From Acidobacteriota bacterium (GTDB taxonomy: Bacteria > Acidobacteriota > Terriglobia > Terriglobales > Acidobacteriaceae), in assembly GCA_021811745.1 (NCBI GenBank), contig JAJZNH010000915.1:1-5398 (forward strand): 5,398 bases of DNA, written 5' to 3'. The stretch's first letter is position 1; every line of letters begins with the position of its first letter. A program made the translations under genes and the position numbers. The notes under the pieces are model-generated. The model did not search any database. It saw only the letters and a program-made list of their open reading frames with translations, and was not told where the DNA came from. Below are positions 1 through 5,398 of this stretch, piece after piece.

Positions 1-927
1 CCTGTTTCAAACGCAGAGTTCGAGAAGTTGTTTCAATCGGTTTGTAACTGGGGCCGTTGGGGAGCCGACGACGAAAGGGGAACTCTCAACTACATCCGGC
101 CGGAGCAGATCCGGTACGCAGCCAGCCTGGTTCGCAAGGGCCAGTCGGTCTCGATGGCAGTTCCCATTGATAAAACAGCCGGCCCGGACAATCCTCGTCC
201 CGCGACTCACCACATGATCCAGACTTACGATATACACTCGGCACTCGGCGAGCCGCAATTCAGCACGGATTACCTCGCCAGCGAGTTCCACGGTGACTGC
301 TTTACCCATATCGATGCGCTCTGCCACGTCGCGTATAAGGGAAATCTCTATAACGGAAAGCCAACCAGTGCCGTGACTTCGCGAGGTCCTTTAATTCTGG
401 ACATCACCGCCTACGCGCATGGGCTCGTGGGCCGCGGCGTCCTCCTTGACATTCCTCGCTTGCGTGGCGTGAAGTGGCTTGAACCTGGCGAAGCCGTGAC
501 TCGCGAGGAACTTGAGGCGGCGGAAAAAGCACAGGGCGTGCGCCTCGGCGAGGGAGACATCTTTCTCTTTCGTACCGGCCATTACCGGAGGCGGATCGAA
601 CTGGGTCCATGGAAGAACGGCTACGACGGCGAGGGAAAAGCCGGCCTGCATGTGGAAACCATGCTTCTGCTTCATGAGCGGAAGGTTGCAGCCTTCTTGC
701 CTGAAGGCGACGGCGAAACAGTCCCCAGCAACGTGGAGCGAATTCCGTATCCGATCCATGCGCTGCAAATCGCTGCCATGGGGATGGCTTGTGCCGACAG
801 TTTGCAATTTGAAGAATTGATCAAAGTTTGCGAAGAGGAAAAGAGGTGGGAATTCATGGTTGTAGCGGCTCCCTTGCGTCTACCCGGCGGAACCGGCTCG
901 CTGTTCAACCCTATCGCGATCTTATGA
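1..927 (+). CDS. Cyclase family protein (kynurenine formamidase-like metal hydrolase), 5' end missing
   Basis: The frame is open to the left edge, so the true start lies outside the window; a TTG at 28 could serve as a start but has no obvious ribosome binding site. Numbering from that TTG gives 299 residues, close to the usual 300-330 of the long cyclase subfamily, so only a few residues are probably missing. The metal-binding signature is visible as H88-G89, T93-H94-I-D96-A-L-C-H100, followed by a Y-N-G at 108-110. Near the C-terminus H244 and D257 (in a GMACADSL context) fit the remaining ligands. Compared with the short KynB-type HxGTHxDxxxH motif, the first histidine sits six rather than four residues before the second, as I recall for the long subfamily. 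Such enzymes hydrolyse amide or lactone-like bonds with a divalent metal, usually in the cytoplasm. The substrate cannot be read from sequence, and true kynurenine formamidase activity is not implied. The gene ends 3 nt before the following reading frame. Confidence 0.88.
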   Translation, partial: PVSNAEFEKLFQSVCNWGRWGADDERGTLNYIRPEQIRYAASLVRKGQSVSMAVPIDKTAGPDNPRPATHHMIQTYDIHSALGEPQFSTDYLASEFHGDCFTHIDALCHVAYKGNLYNGKPTSAVTSRGPLILDITAYAHGLVGRGVLLDIPRLRGVKWLEPGEAVTREELEAAEKAQGVRLGEGDIFLFRTGHYRRRIELGPWKNGYDGEGKAGLHVETMLLLHERKVAAFLPEGDGETVPSNVERIPYPIHALQIAAMGMACADSLQFEELIKVCEEEKRWEFMVVAAPLRLPGGTGSLFNPIAIL

Positions 928-930
928 GGC

Positions 931-1200
931 ATGGATATTTCTGGAAGCGGAACTCTCGATCGATTGAATTTATCGGAAGGGCTTCTTGGCAAGTTTTTAC
1001 CTCGTATCGGTCCAAAATCGAGAAGCAACGTTCGATTCGAGTTACCGCTCTTGATTCGTGCCATGCCGATTGTTCCTCGTGGCCCGGAGATAGACTACGT
1101 AGATCAAAAGCTGGATGACCCGATTAAACTGCGCATCTACCACGGAGCCGACTGTGGCTTCAGACTTTATCAGGACAAAGGTGTCTATGGCAGACGATGA
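931..1200 (+). pseudogene. Remnant of a GH31 alpha-glycosidase C-terminal beta-domain
   Basis: This 89-codon frame opens with ATG 3 nt after the cyclase stop. Residues 38-52 (LPLLIRAMPIVPRGP) match the GH31 pattern around 'PLFVRAGSIVPLGP', which follows the catalytic barrel. Residues 64-84 (PIKLRIYHGADCGF then LYQDKG) match the 'PIeLRIYpGADGxFtLYEDeG' stretch of the C-terminal domain (DUF5110-like). The spacing between the two blocks is also as in GH31. The (beta/alpha)8 barrel with both catalytic aspartates is absent, and so is the rest of the C-terminal domain after about residue 86, so about 55 residues remain of a protein normally 650-950 long. Residues 1-33 are not recognisable. Changes such as RAGS to RAMP, GADG to GADC and LYED to LYQD suggest relaxed selection. 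A small real protein using this frame cannot be excluded, because it abuts the cyclase and overlaps the next gene by 14 nt. The family match is by eye. Confidence 0.65.
1177..1181 (+). promoter_or_regulatory. Ribosome binding site for the 1187 start
   Basis: AAAGG lies 5 nt before the ATG at 1187. It supports that codon over the earlier in-frame ATG at 1115, which has no purine-rich leader and would put GH31 remnant sequence, read out of frame, into the protein. The site itself lies within the GH31-like reading frame, where it encodes part of the D-K-G of residues 82-84. Confidence 0.55.
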
Positions 1201-3529
1201 GACAAAGAGTCAGGCGTTCAGCAGCTCAAGTTTGCTTTCAGAACCGCCTGGAGAGAGCAGCGATCACGCAGTCGCATCGAACTTCACACGTCGCGAATTC
1301 ATCGCAAAATCTGCATTCAGCGGCGCCTCACTTCTTGCCGCAGGGGCTGTTCCAAGGATGGCACGCGAGCAGGAAGAGAGCAGCGATAAGGTTGTAGAGA
1401 GCGGCACTCGGGAGAGGGCGGCCGTTCTCGAAAACACGTTTGTGCGCATCGAGCTTGCACCGGCAACCGGCGACATCATCGGTCTCCTCAACAAACATAG
1501 CGGTCACGAATACCTCCGCGCCGGCGAATACGCCAAGGCATTCCGGCTGAATGTTCCTTTTCCAGGCCGCATCACGGGCCTCAATGCCGATTACTCCGGA
1601 AATGCCTTTGATTCATGGCGCCAGAGAAGCTGCACAATTACGCGTGCGCGTGATCAGAATAGCGAATCGCTTACGGCACACTACCCAGCCCTCGAATCCG
1701 AGGCTGGCACCTTTCCGATCGAAGCTACCTTCACGATTCGTTTGGAGGACCACGCGGACGAAGCCACCCTTCAACTGCAGATTGATAATCATTCATCGCT
1801 TCTGGTGAAGGAAGCCTTCTTCCCCTGGATTTCCGGCTTGCAGGAGATCGAGAGCCTCACAACAGATACATTCGTCGCTCCTAATATGATCTATCCCGGC
1901 ACGGCCTTGCGCGAGTATTCCTACCAGGCAGCGAATTGGGAAGAGTTTCCGTACCTTTTGGGTGTTCCAACATGGCCAGACGGTTATAGCCTGTCGATGC
2001 CCTGGATGAATTATGGGGGCAAACAAGAGGGCCTCTATCTTGCCAGCCTGGCTCGCACCGGCATTCACCACATGCTCATGGTTCAGGATTATGGACCAGC
2101 GGGGCGTCCCATTCTCGCGTTTGCATGGGCATTCCCATGCTATATCGGCGCGGGAAAGACATGGCGCTCGCCAGAATTGGTCCTGAGCCTGCATGGAGGC
2201 GACTGGCACGCCGCGGCAGATAAGTATCGCGCCAGTTTGGACGGATGGTACCACAGACCGCAGACGCAGGCAGATTTCCGCAAGTCCTTTGCATCGTTCA
2301 ACAGCTTCTTCACCAAGCGCGACTTCATGCAGCTCGCGGAGTTGGCCGAGGACATTCGCAAATACGATCTGCATCACCTCGTGATGTGGAACTTTGGCGA
2401 TTATTACCCGAAAGTCATGGATCCGGATGACCTCTCTGTGGACCCTCCACGGCTGGGGCAGTTTACAGCGCAGTGGGGCGGGCCCGAGCGGCTCCAAGCC
2501 GCGAACCAGAGAGCCCGCGCCCTCGGCGTGAGCGCCGGCATCATCTTTTCGCAACGATTGTGGAACAAGGATACGTTGACGCCTGAGTTACAAAAGATGG
2601 CTCAAGACTGGGTAATCCGTCGGGAGTCAGGCGATCCGATCTGGGAATCCTGGAATCATCAGCATTACGGCGCAGACCAATGGACTGACTCGCACCTCGA
2701 CTATGTTATGTGCAGCGCGGTGGAAGGATATCGTCAGTTTGCGAAGCGCAATGTGCGGGGAGTTCTGAAAGAGGCTGGTTACTCAATGATGTTTTATGAC
2801 CAGGTGGTCGAGGGGAACCTTTGCTTCAGTGCGCGCCACCATCACGAAGGCGTTAGTGCGCCCTCAATGGCCACATTGAGCTTTGTCGAGGAGCTCAAAG
2901 CAGGCATAAAAGCCGATAACCCTGACGCCGTGTTGATCGGAGAAGGTTGGGAAGTACTTTCCAGCCAGTATCTGGATTCAGGATGGGTGTGGCGAGTTCC
3001 TCCGAATCCCGAGGTGTTGAGGTATACACTTCCCTGGGTCATCAATACGTCTGCTGTTGAAGTAAACCGAAGTATCGCGAATCGGTATCTGATTCTCGGC
3101 CTGCAACTGGCAATTGTTGCCGGAGGGCTGGAGAACGGTAAGAACTTGAGCGATTATCCCGAGTTTGCTGCTTATATCAAGCGCGTGGCTGCCTTCCGGA
3201 AAAGCACAGAGCGGTTTTGGGTTGACGGCGTATTTCAGGACGATATCGGCTTGTATGCCTCAGGAGGGTTCGCCAAGATTTATGATACAGGCGACGAGGT
3301 TGCCGTGATGGCCGCAGAGCTGGGCGGCAAAGCATCGTCTTTCTCGTTTGCGCTCGATGCAGTGCATTACACAATTACAACGAAGACGTATTCCGTGGTT
3401 TCATCGACCAGAACGAACGATACAGGAGTTGCGACCGTTGAGCAGGGGACACTCACTGGAACCCGGTCGCTGGAACCATACGAATTGGCAGCCATTGTTT
3501 TTCGAAAGGAGGCAAACAATATCACGTAG
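1187..3529 (+). CDS. Tat-exported TIM-barrel protein, probable glycoside hydrolase (DUF6259-like)
   Basis: 780 residues from the ATG at 1187, chosen for its AAAGG leader. A serine-rich n-region of about 33 residues precedes the twin-arginine motif T-R35-R36-E-F-I-A-K and a hydrophobic stretch at about 43-56, so the protein is predicted to be exported folded through Tat. Residues about 80-330 look like a beta-sandwich, with beta-rich alternation and many aromatic residues. A GDW-HAAADKYRA helix at about 338-349 links to a probable (beta/alpha)8 barrel at about 360-675. A small beta-domain at about 676-780 closes the protein, as in many glycosidases. Candidate acidic catalytic residues sit at predicted strand ends: D405 (MWNFGD), D538 (MMFYDQ), E586 and E589 (LIGEGWE). 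HHHE at 551-554 could line the site. The layout recalls DUF6259 proteins, which have no reaction I can name, and resembles GH36/GH31-like enzymes in general. The substrate is unknown; a plant or microbial polysaccharide is an inference. There is no frameshift or internal stop. The next gene starts 383 nt downstream. Confidence 0.82.
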   Translation: MADDETKSQAFSSSSLLSEPPGESSDHAVASNFTRREFIAKSAFSGASLLAAGAVPRMAREQEESSDKVVESGTRERAAVLENTFVRIELAPATGDIIGLLNKHSGHEYLRAGEYAKAFRLNVPFPGRITGLNADYSGNAFDSWRQRSCTITRARDQNSESLTAHYPALESEAGTFPIEATFTIRLEDHADEATLQLQIDNHSSLLVKEAFFPWISGLQEIESLTTDTFVAPNMIYPGTALREYSYQAANWEEFPYLLGVPTWPDGYSLSMPWMNYGGKQEGLYLASLARTGIHHMLMVQDYGPAGRPILAFAWAFPCYIGAGKTWRSPELVLSLHGGDWHAAADKYRASLDGWYHRPQTQADFRKSFASFNSFFTKRDFMQLAELAEDIRKYDLHHLVMWNFGDYYPKVMDPDDLSVDPPRLGQFTAQWGGPERLQAANQRARALGVSAGIIFSQRLWNKDTLTPELQKMAQDWVIRRESGDPIWESWNHQHYGADQWTDSHLDYVMCSAVEGYRQFAKRNVRGVLKEAGYSMMFYDQVVEGNLCFSARHHHEGVSAPSMATLSFVEELKAGIKADNPDAVLIGEGWEVLSSQYLDSGWVWRVPPNPEVLRYTLPWVINTSAVEVNRSIANRYLILGLQLAIVAGGLENGKNLSDYPEFAAYIKRVAAFRKSTERFWVDGVFQDDIGLYASGGFAKIYDTGDEVAVMAAELGGKASSFSFALDAVHYTITTKTYSVVSSTRTNDTGVATVEQGTLTGTRSLEPYELAAIVFRKEANNIT
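3505..3512 (+). promoter_or_regulatory. Orphan Shine-Dalgarno-like AAAGGAGG
   Basis: AAAGGAGG, a near-ideal complement of the 16S 3' end, lies within the last codons of the preceding gene. At the right spacing (6-8 nt) there is no ATG, GTG or TTG, only ATA at 3519 and ATC at 3521. The position is typical for translational coupling to a following gene, so it may be the leftover initiation site of a gene that has been lost. It may equally be chance, since the bases also encode the C-terminal residues R-K-E-A. Confidence 0.3.
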
Positions 3530-3636
3530 CCATTATTGCCGGGTACAGACCCGTCACTGGCCAGATGACAAAGATTCTGCACGAATTGCCAGGCATTGGC
3601 GGTGGATTGCCGTCTCTTCTTCGGCTGATTGCCATC

Positions 3637-3834
3637 TTAGGCTGTTGCCTGGGAGCGCCTCCGCCTCCAATCGCTCCATGTTTGTCGAATCGCTAGTTCG
3701 AGCAAATCCGGAACGCCGTACTTTTCACGATCGCGCATCGCTTCGTAGGCAGTAATCGAATCGGCCCGAGTTACAACCTGAAGTAGCTTTACATGAAAGC
3801 CCAGCAGAAAAGTATGGCGGTTGGTCGCAAGCAT
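3637..3834 (-). CDS. Short unrecognised reading frame, possibly a gene remnant
   Basis: 65 codons from ATG (3834) to TAA (3637), the only gene-like frame on the minus strand of the spacer. The middle and end read like a soluble helical protein C-terminus: ADSITAYEAMRDREKYG, then PDLLELAIRQTWSDWRR and a basic tail. Codon first positions are rich in G, A and C. The frame continues upstream of the ATG for about 10 codons of protein-like text (FWSPASDGV) before an in-frame TGA, and no purine-rich leader precedes the ATG, so this may be the tail of a broken longer gene rather than a functional small gene. I do not recognise a family. It is antisense to its neighbours, and expression is doubtful. 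A chance frame remains quite possible. Confidence 0.2.
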   Translation of the reverse strand: MLATNRHTFLLGFHVKLLQVVTRADSITAYEAMRDREKYGVPDLLELAIRQTWSDWRRRRSQATA

Positions 3835-3901
3835 AACTCCGTCGCTCGCTGGGGACCAGAATCATTCACCACCTGCTAGATCGGACGTCACTCGCTCTAG
3901 T

Positions 3902-3905
3902 GAGG
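3902..3905 (+). promoter_or_regulatory. Ribosome binding site deciding the TTG start at 3913
   Basis: GAGG (in TGAGGAAAAA) lies 7 nt before TTG 3913. The codon begins a textbook Tat signal peptide, and an in-frame TAG at 3898-3900 rules out any earlier start. The next in-frame ATG, at 4009, would remove the signal, so TTG is the better choice. Confidence 0.6.
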
Positions 3906-3912
3906 AAAAACA

Positions 3913-5398
3913 TTGAAGAGACGCGAATTCTTATGCCACTCTGCACGTGCTACGCTCGCCGCCGGACTTGGAAACTGCCTTGGATTCTCGTCAGCGCAGG
4001 AAAATGCCATGGCTAAGCGGGACGCTGCAATGCCTTTACCCGGCAGTGCTGCCGATTCTTGTCTCCCCGGCACGGCCCAGCTGACTACCGAAGGCGATCT
4101 CGCCGCGCAGATGGTCGAAAGCATTCATCGCTTCCTGCTGGAGGAAACAGAACGCCAGGCAAGGGATCGTGCGCAGTTCTGGAGTTACGATTACTCCTCG
4201 CCACAGCACTATGAGCAGTCCGTCGCTCCCAATCGGGAACGCTTTCGCGGGATCATTGGTGCTGTTGACAGGCGGGTCGCGCCACAAGCGCCCGAGCTGC
4301 TCACCAGGTTTCCAGGGCAGAGCCAAATCGCGCAAGCACCTGGATACGAGATATTCGCTATCCGCTGGCATGTGTTTGCTTCTGCAACCGCGGATTCGAA
4401 TGGACTATGGGCGACAGGGCTACTCCTTGAGCCCGATGAGAAACCCTCATCGCGCATCGTCGCGGTCCCCGATGCCGATTGGACCCCTGAGATGCTCGCC
4501 GGTATAGCTCCAGGCATACCCCGCGAGGCACAGTTTGCACGCCGGCTCGCCGAGAACGGGGCGCAGGTGGTTGTGCCGCTCATTATTGACCGCGACGATA
4601 AGTACTCCGGGATCTCCGGAGTCGGTATGACCAACATGCCGCATCGCGAGTGGATCTATCGGATGAGTTTTGAAACCGGCAGGCACATTATCGGCTTTGA
4701 AGTGCAAAAAATCCTGGCCGCCGTCGATTGGTTTGAAAGCGAAAGTGCGAATCCGCCGCTCCCGGTCGGGGTCATGGGTTACGGCGAGGGCGGACTGCTT
4801 GCACTCTACGCTGCCGCGCTGGATCTTCGCATCACCGCAACGTGCGTCAGCGGCTATTTCCAGCCGCGCGAATCCGCATGGAAGGAGCCCATTTATCGCG
4901 ACGTGTGGGGGCTGGTCCGCGAGTTTGGAGATGCGGAACTTGCAAGCCTTATTGCGCCGCGAGCTTTGATCGTTGAAGCCAGCAATGGCCCGGAAGTATC
5001 CGGTCCGCCGAAACCCGACGTAGAGCATCAACCCTTCGCGTGTCCCAACGGTACCCTTAAGACTCCACCATTCGAAGAGGTCGAAGCCGAAGTCAACCGG
5101 GCGCGCAAATTCTATGAGCGCCTCGGCGTGGGCGGCAAATTGAAGCTTATCCCGCCCAAGGGCGATCAGGGACTACCCGGCTCGGAGCCAACGCTCCAGT
5201 CATTTCTCGAAGCGCTTGTCGGCAGCTCCTCATCTCTGAAGCCTTCGATGGGCGCGGCAAAGGCATCCGCCAATCCTGGTCCGCACCCGCAAATGAAGGA
5301 GCAGTTCGATCAGATCGTCGACTTTACCCAGGCGATTATCCGCAAGTCGCCCGATGTACGCAAGAGCTTTTGGCGGAACGCTGACCCCAGCTCGATCC
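3913..5398 (+). CDS. Tat-exported alpha/beta-hydrolase-fold protein lacking the catalytic serine, 3' end missing
   Basis: 495 codons are open from TTG 3913 to the right window edge with no stop. Residues 1-30 form a Tat signal: K-R3-R4-E-F-L, then the moderately hydrophobic ARATLAAGLG, ending near SSAQE. Residues about 60-130 are a helical leader (RDRAQFWSYDYSSPQHYEQSVAPNR, split around W90). Residues about 145-435 follow an alpha/beta-hydrolase pattern related to acetylxylan esterases or dienelactone hydrolases: strand RIVAVPDAD (181-189), strand QVVVPLII (218-225), elbow strand PVGVMGYGEGG (284-294), strand IAPRALIVEAS (347-357) and a late strand KLKLIPP (409-415). At the elbow, G-x-S-x-G reads G289-Y-G291-E-G293, so the nucleophile serine is glycine. 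The loop after the last strand, where the histidine belongs, reads KGDQG (416-420). From about 455 a second region begins (QFDQIVDFTQAIIR, FWRNADPSS). Proteins of this layout that I recall are about 700 residues, so about a third is missing. Either it is a non-catalytic relative, or activity lies in the unseen C-terminal part. Confidence 0.8.
   Translation, partial: MKRREFLCHSARATLAAGLGNCLGFSSAQENAMAKRDAAMPLPGSAADSCLPGTAQLTTEGDLAAQMVESIHRFLLEETERQARDRAQFWSYDYSSPQHYEQSVAPNRERFRGIIGAVDRRVAPQAPELLTRFPGQSQIAQAPGYEIFAIRWHVFASATADSNGLWATGLLLEPDEKPSSRIVAVPDADWTPEMLAGIAPGIPREAQFARRLAENGAQVVVPLIIDRDDKYSGISGVGMTNMPHREWIYRMSFETGRHIIGFEVQKILAAVDWFESESANPPLPVGVMGYGEGGLLALYAAALDLRITATCVSGYFQPRESAWKEPIYRDVWGLVREFGDAELASLIAPRALIVEASNGPEVSGPPKPDVEHQPFACPNGTLKTPPFEEVEAEVNRARKFYERLGVGGKLKLIPPKGDQGLPGSEPTLQSFLEALVGSSSSLKPSMGAAKASANPGPHPQMKEQFDQIVDFTQAIIRKSPDVRKSFWRNADPSSI

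Larger units (their letters stand above)
3530..3912. other. Gene-poor spacer of 383 nt
   Basis: No convincing gene, RNA gene or promoter is visible. Short inverted repeats occur: GGGT/ACCC around ACAG at 3541-3552, AGGC/GCCT around TGTT near 3640-3651, and GGAG/CTCC around CGC near 3654-3664. All have stems of about 4 bp and none is followed by a T run, so none is a good intrinsic terminator. On the + strand one frame from about 3520 to the TAG near 3695 reads protein-like at first (an AIIAGYRPVTGQMTKIL stretch, then a hydrophobic LPSLLRLIAILG segment) but lacks a normal start near a ribosome binding site. On the minus strand there is the 65-codon frame listed separately. The region may be decayed coding DNA between two carbohydrate-related genes. 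Confidence 0.5.

Noticed and set aside
391..807. 138-codon minus-strand frame
   Set aside because: It is antisense to the cyclase gene and shows no recognisable domain.
828..1118. ATG at 924 overlapping the cyclase stop (ATGA), starting a frame to 1118
   Set aside because: The ATGA overlap is suggestive of coupling, but the translation (many Arg/Ser, no pattern) is not protein-like, and the GH31 similarity is in the other frame.
1115..1186. Longer version of the 780-residue protein starting at ATG 1115
   Set aside because: The extra 24 residues are out-of-frame GH31 remnant sequence, there is no ribosome binding site, and a Tat n-region of nearly 60 residues would be unusual.
1793..2554. 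Long 253-codon frame on the minus strand
   Set aside because: It lies entirely antisense to the TIM-barrel gene, its translation is rich in Cys/His/Arg with no domain pattern, and the + strand frame is clearly the coding one.
3541..3664. Short inverted repeats as transcription terminator after the TIM-barrel gene
   Set aside because: Stems are only about 4 bp and none is followed by a T run; random GC-rich DNA explains them.
1294..3930. Shared 9-mer CGCGAATTC near both Tat gene starts
   Set aside because: It encodes the common R-E-F of the two Tat motifs; coding constraint explains it better than a repeated regulatory site.
4263..4268. TTGACA, a possible -35 promoter element
   Set aside because: It lies inside the hydrolase coding sequence with no matching -10 box at 16-18 nt and no gene start downstream.
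4447..5031. 194-codon minus-strand frame
   Set aside because: It is antisense to the Tat-exported hydrolase-fold gene, whose + strand frame shows fold motifs throughout; it is a shadow frame in GC-rich coding DNA.

Overview
The window looks like a chromosomal stretch from a free-living, probably soil or litter-dwelling bacterium with moderately high GC. Two of its genes begin with a Tat (twin-arginine) export signal of the RREF type. The protein families (long-type cyclase, exported TIM-barrel glycosidase-like protein, large exported alpha/beta-hydrolase-like protein, GH31 remnant) are ones I associate with Acidobacteriota, and secondarily with Planctomycetota. That taxonomic guess is inference; no rRNA or other marker gene is present.

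Layout, all intact genes on the + strand: (1) positions 1-927 hold the 3' part of a cyclase-family (kynurenine formamidase-like) metal hydrolase, cut by the left window edge. (2) Positions 931-1200 hold an 89-codon reading frame. Its second half is recognisably a piece of the C-terminal beta-sandwich region of a GH31 alpha-glycosidase, with no catalytic barrel and no end, so it is a gene remnant. (3) Positions 1187-3529 hold a complete Tat-exported protein of 780 residues with a beta-sandwich / TIM-barrel / small beta-domain layout, resembling DUF6259-type proteins and probably a glycoside hydrolase. Its start codon lies inside the GH31 remnant. (4) Positions 3530-3912 hold no convincing gene but do hold traces of possible decay: a near-perfect Shine-Dalgarno sequence with no normal start codon after it, and a short protein-like reading frame on the minus strand. 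(5) Positions 3913-5398 hold the first 495 codons of a second Tat-exported protein with an alpha/beta-hydrolase fold. It starts at TTG and runs off the right edge. The position where the nucleophile serine should be is glycine, and no catalytic histidine is evident.

Read together, this resembles an accessory carbohydrate or plant-polymer degradation neighbourhood: an exported glycosidase-like enzyme, an exported esterase-like protein, and the relic of an alpha-glycosidase. The cyclase-type hydrolase would be cytoplasmic if its missing N-terminus has no signal. The GH31 remnant and the gene-poor spacer suggest that the locus has been rearranged and has lost genes. I see no CRISPR array, tRNA, rRNA, insertion sequence, clear promoter or strong intrinsic terminator. 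The most unusual points are the hydrolase without a catalytic serine, the uncharacterised TIM-barrel enzyme, and the recycling of GH31 remnant DNA as the translation start region of the next gene.
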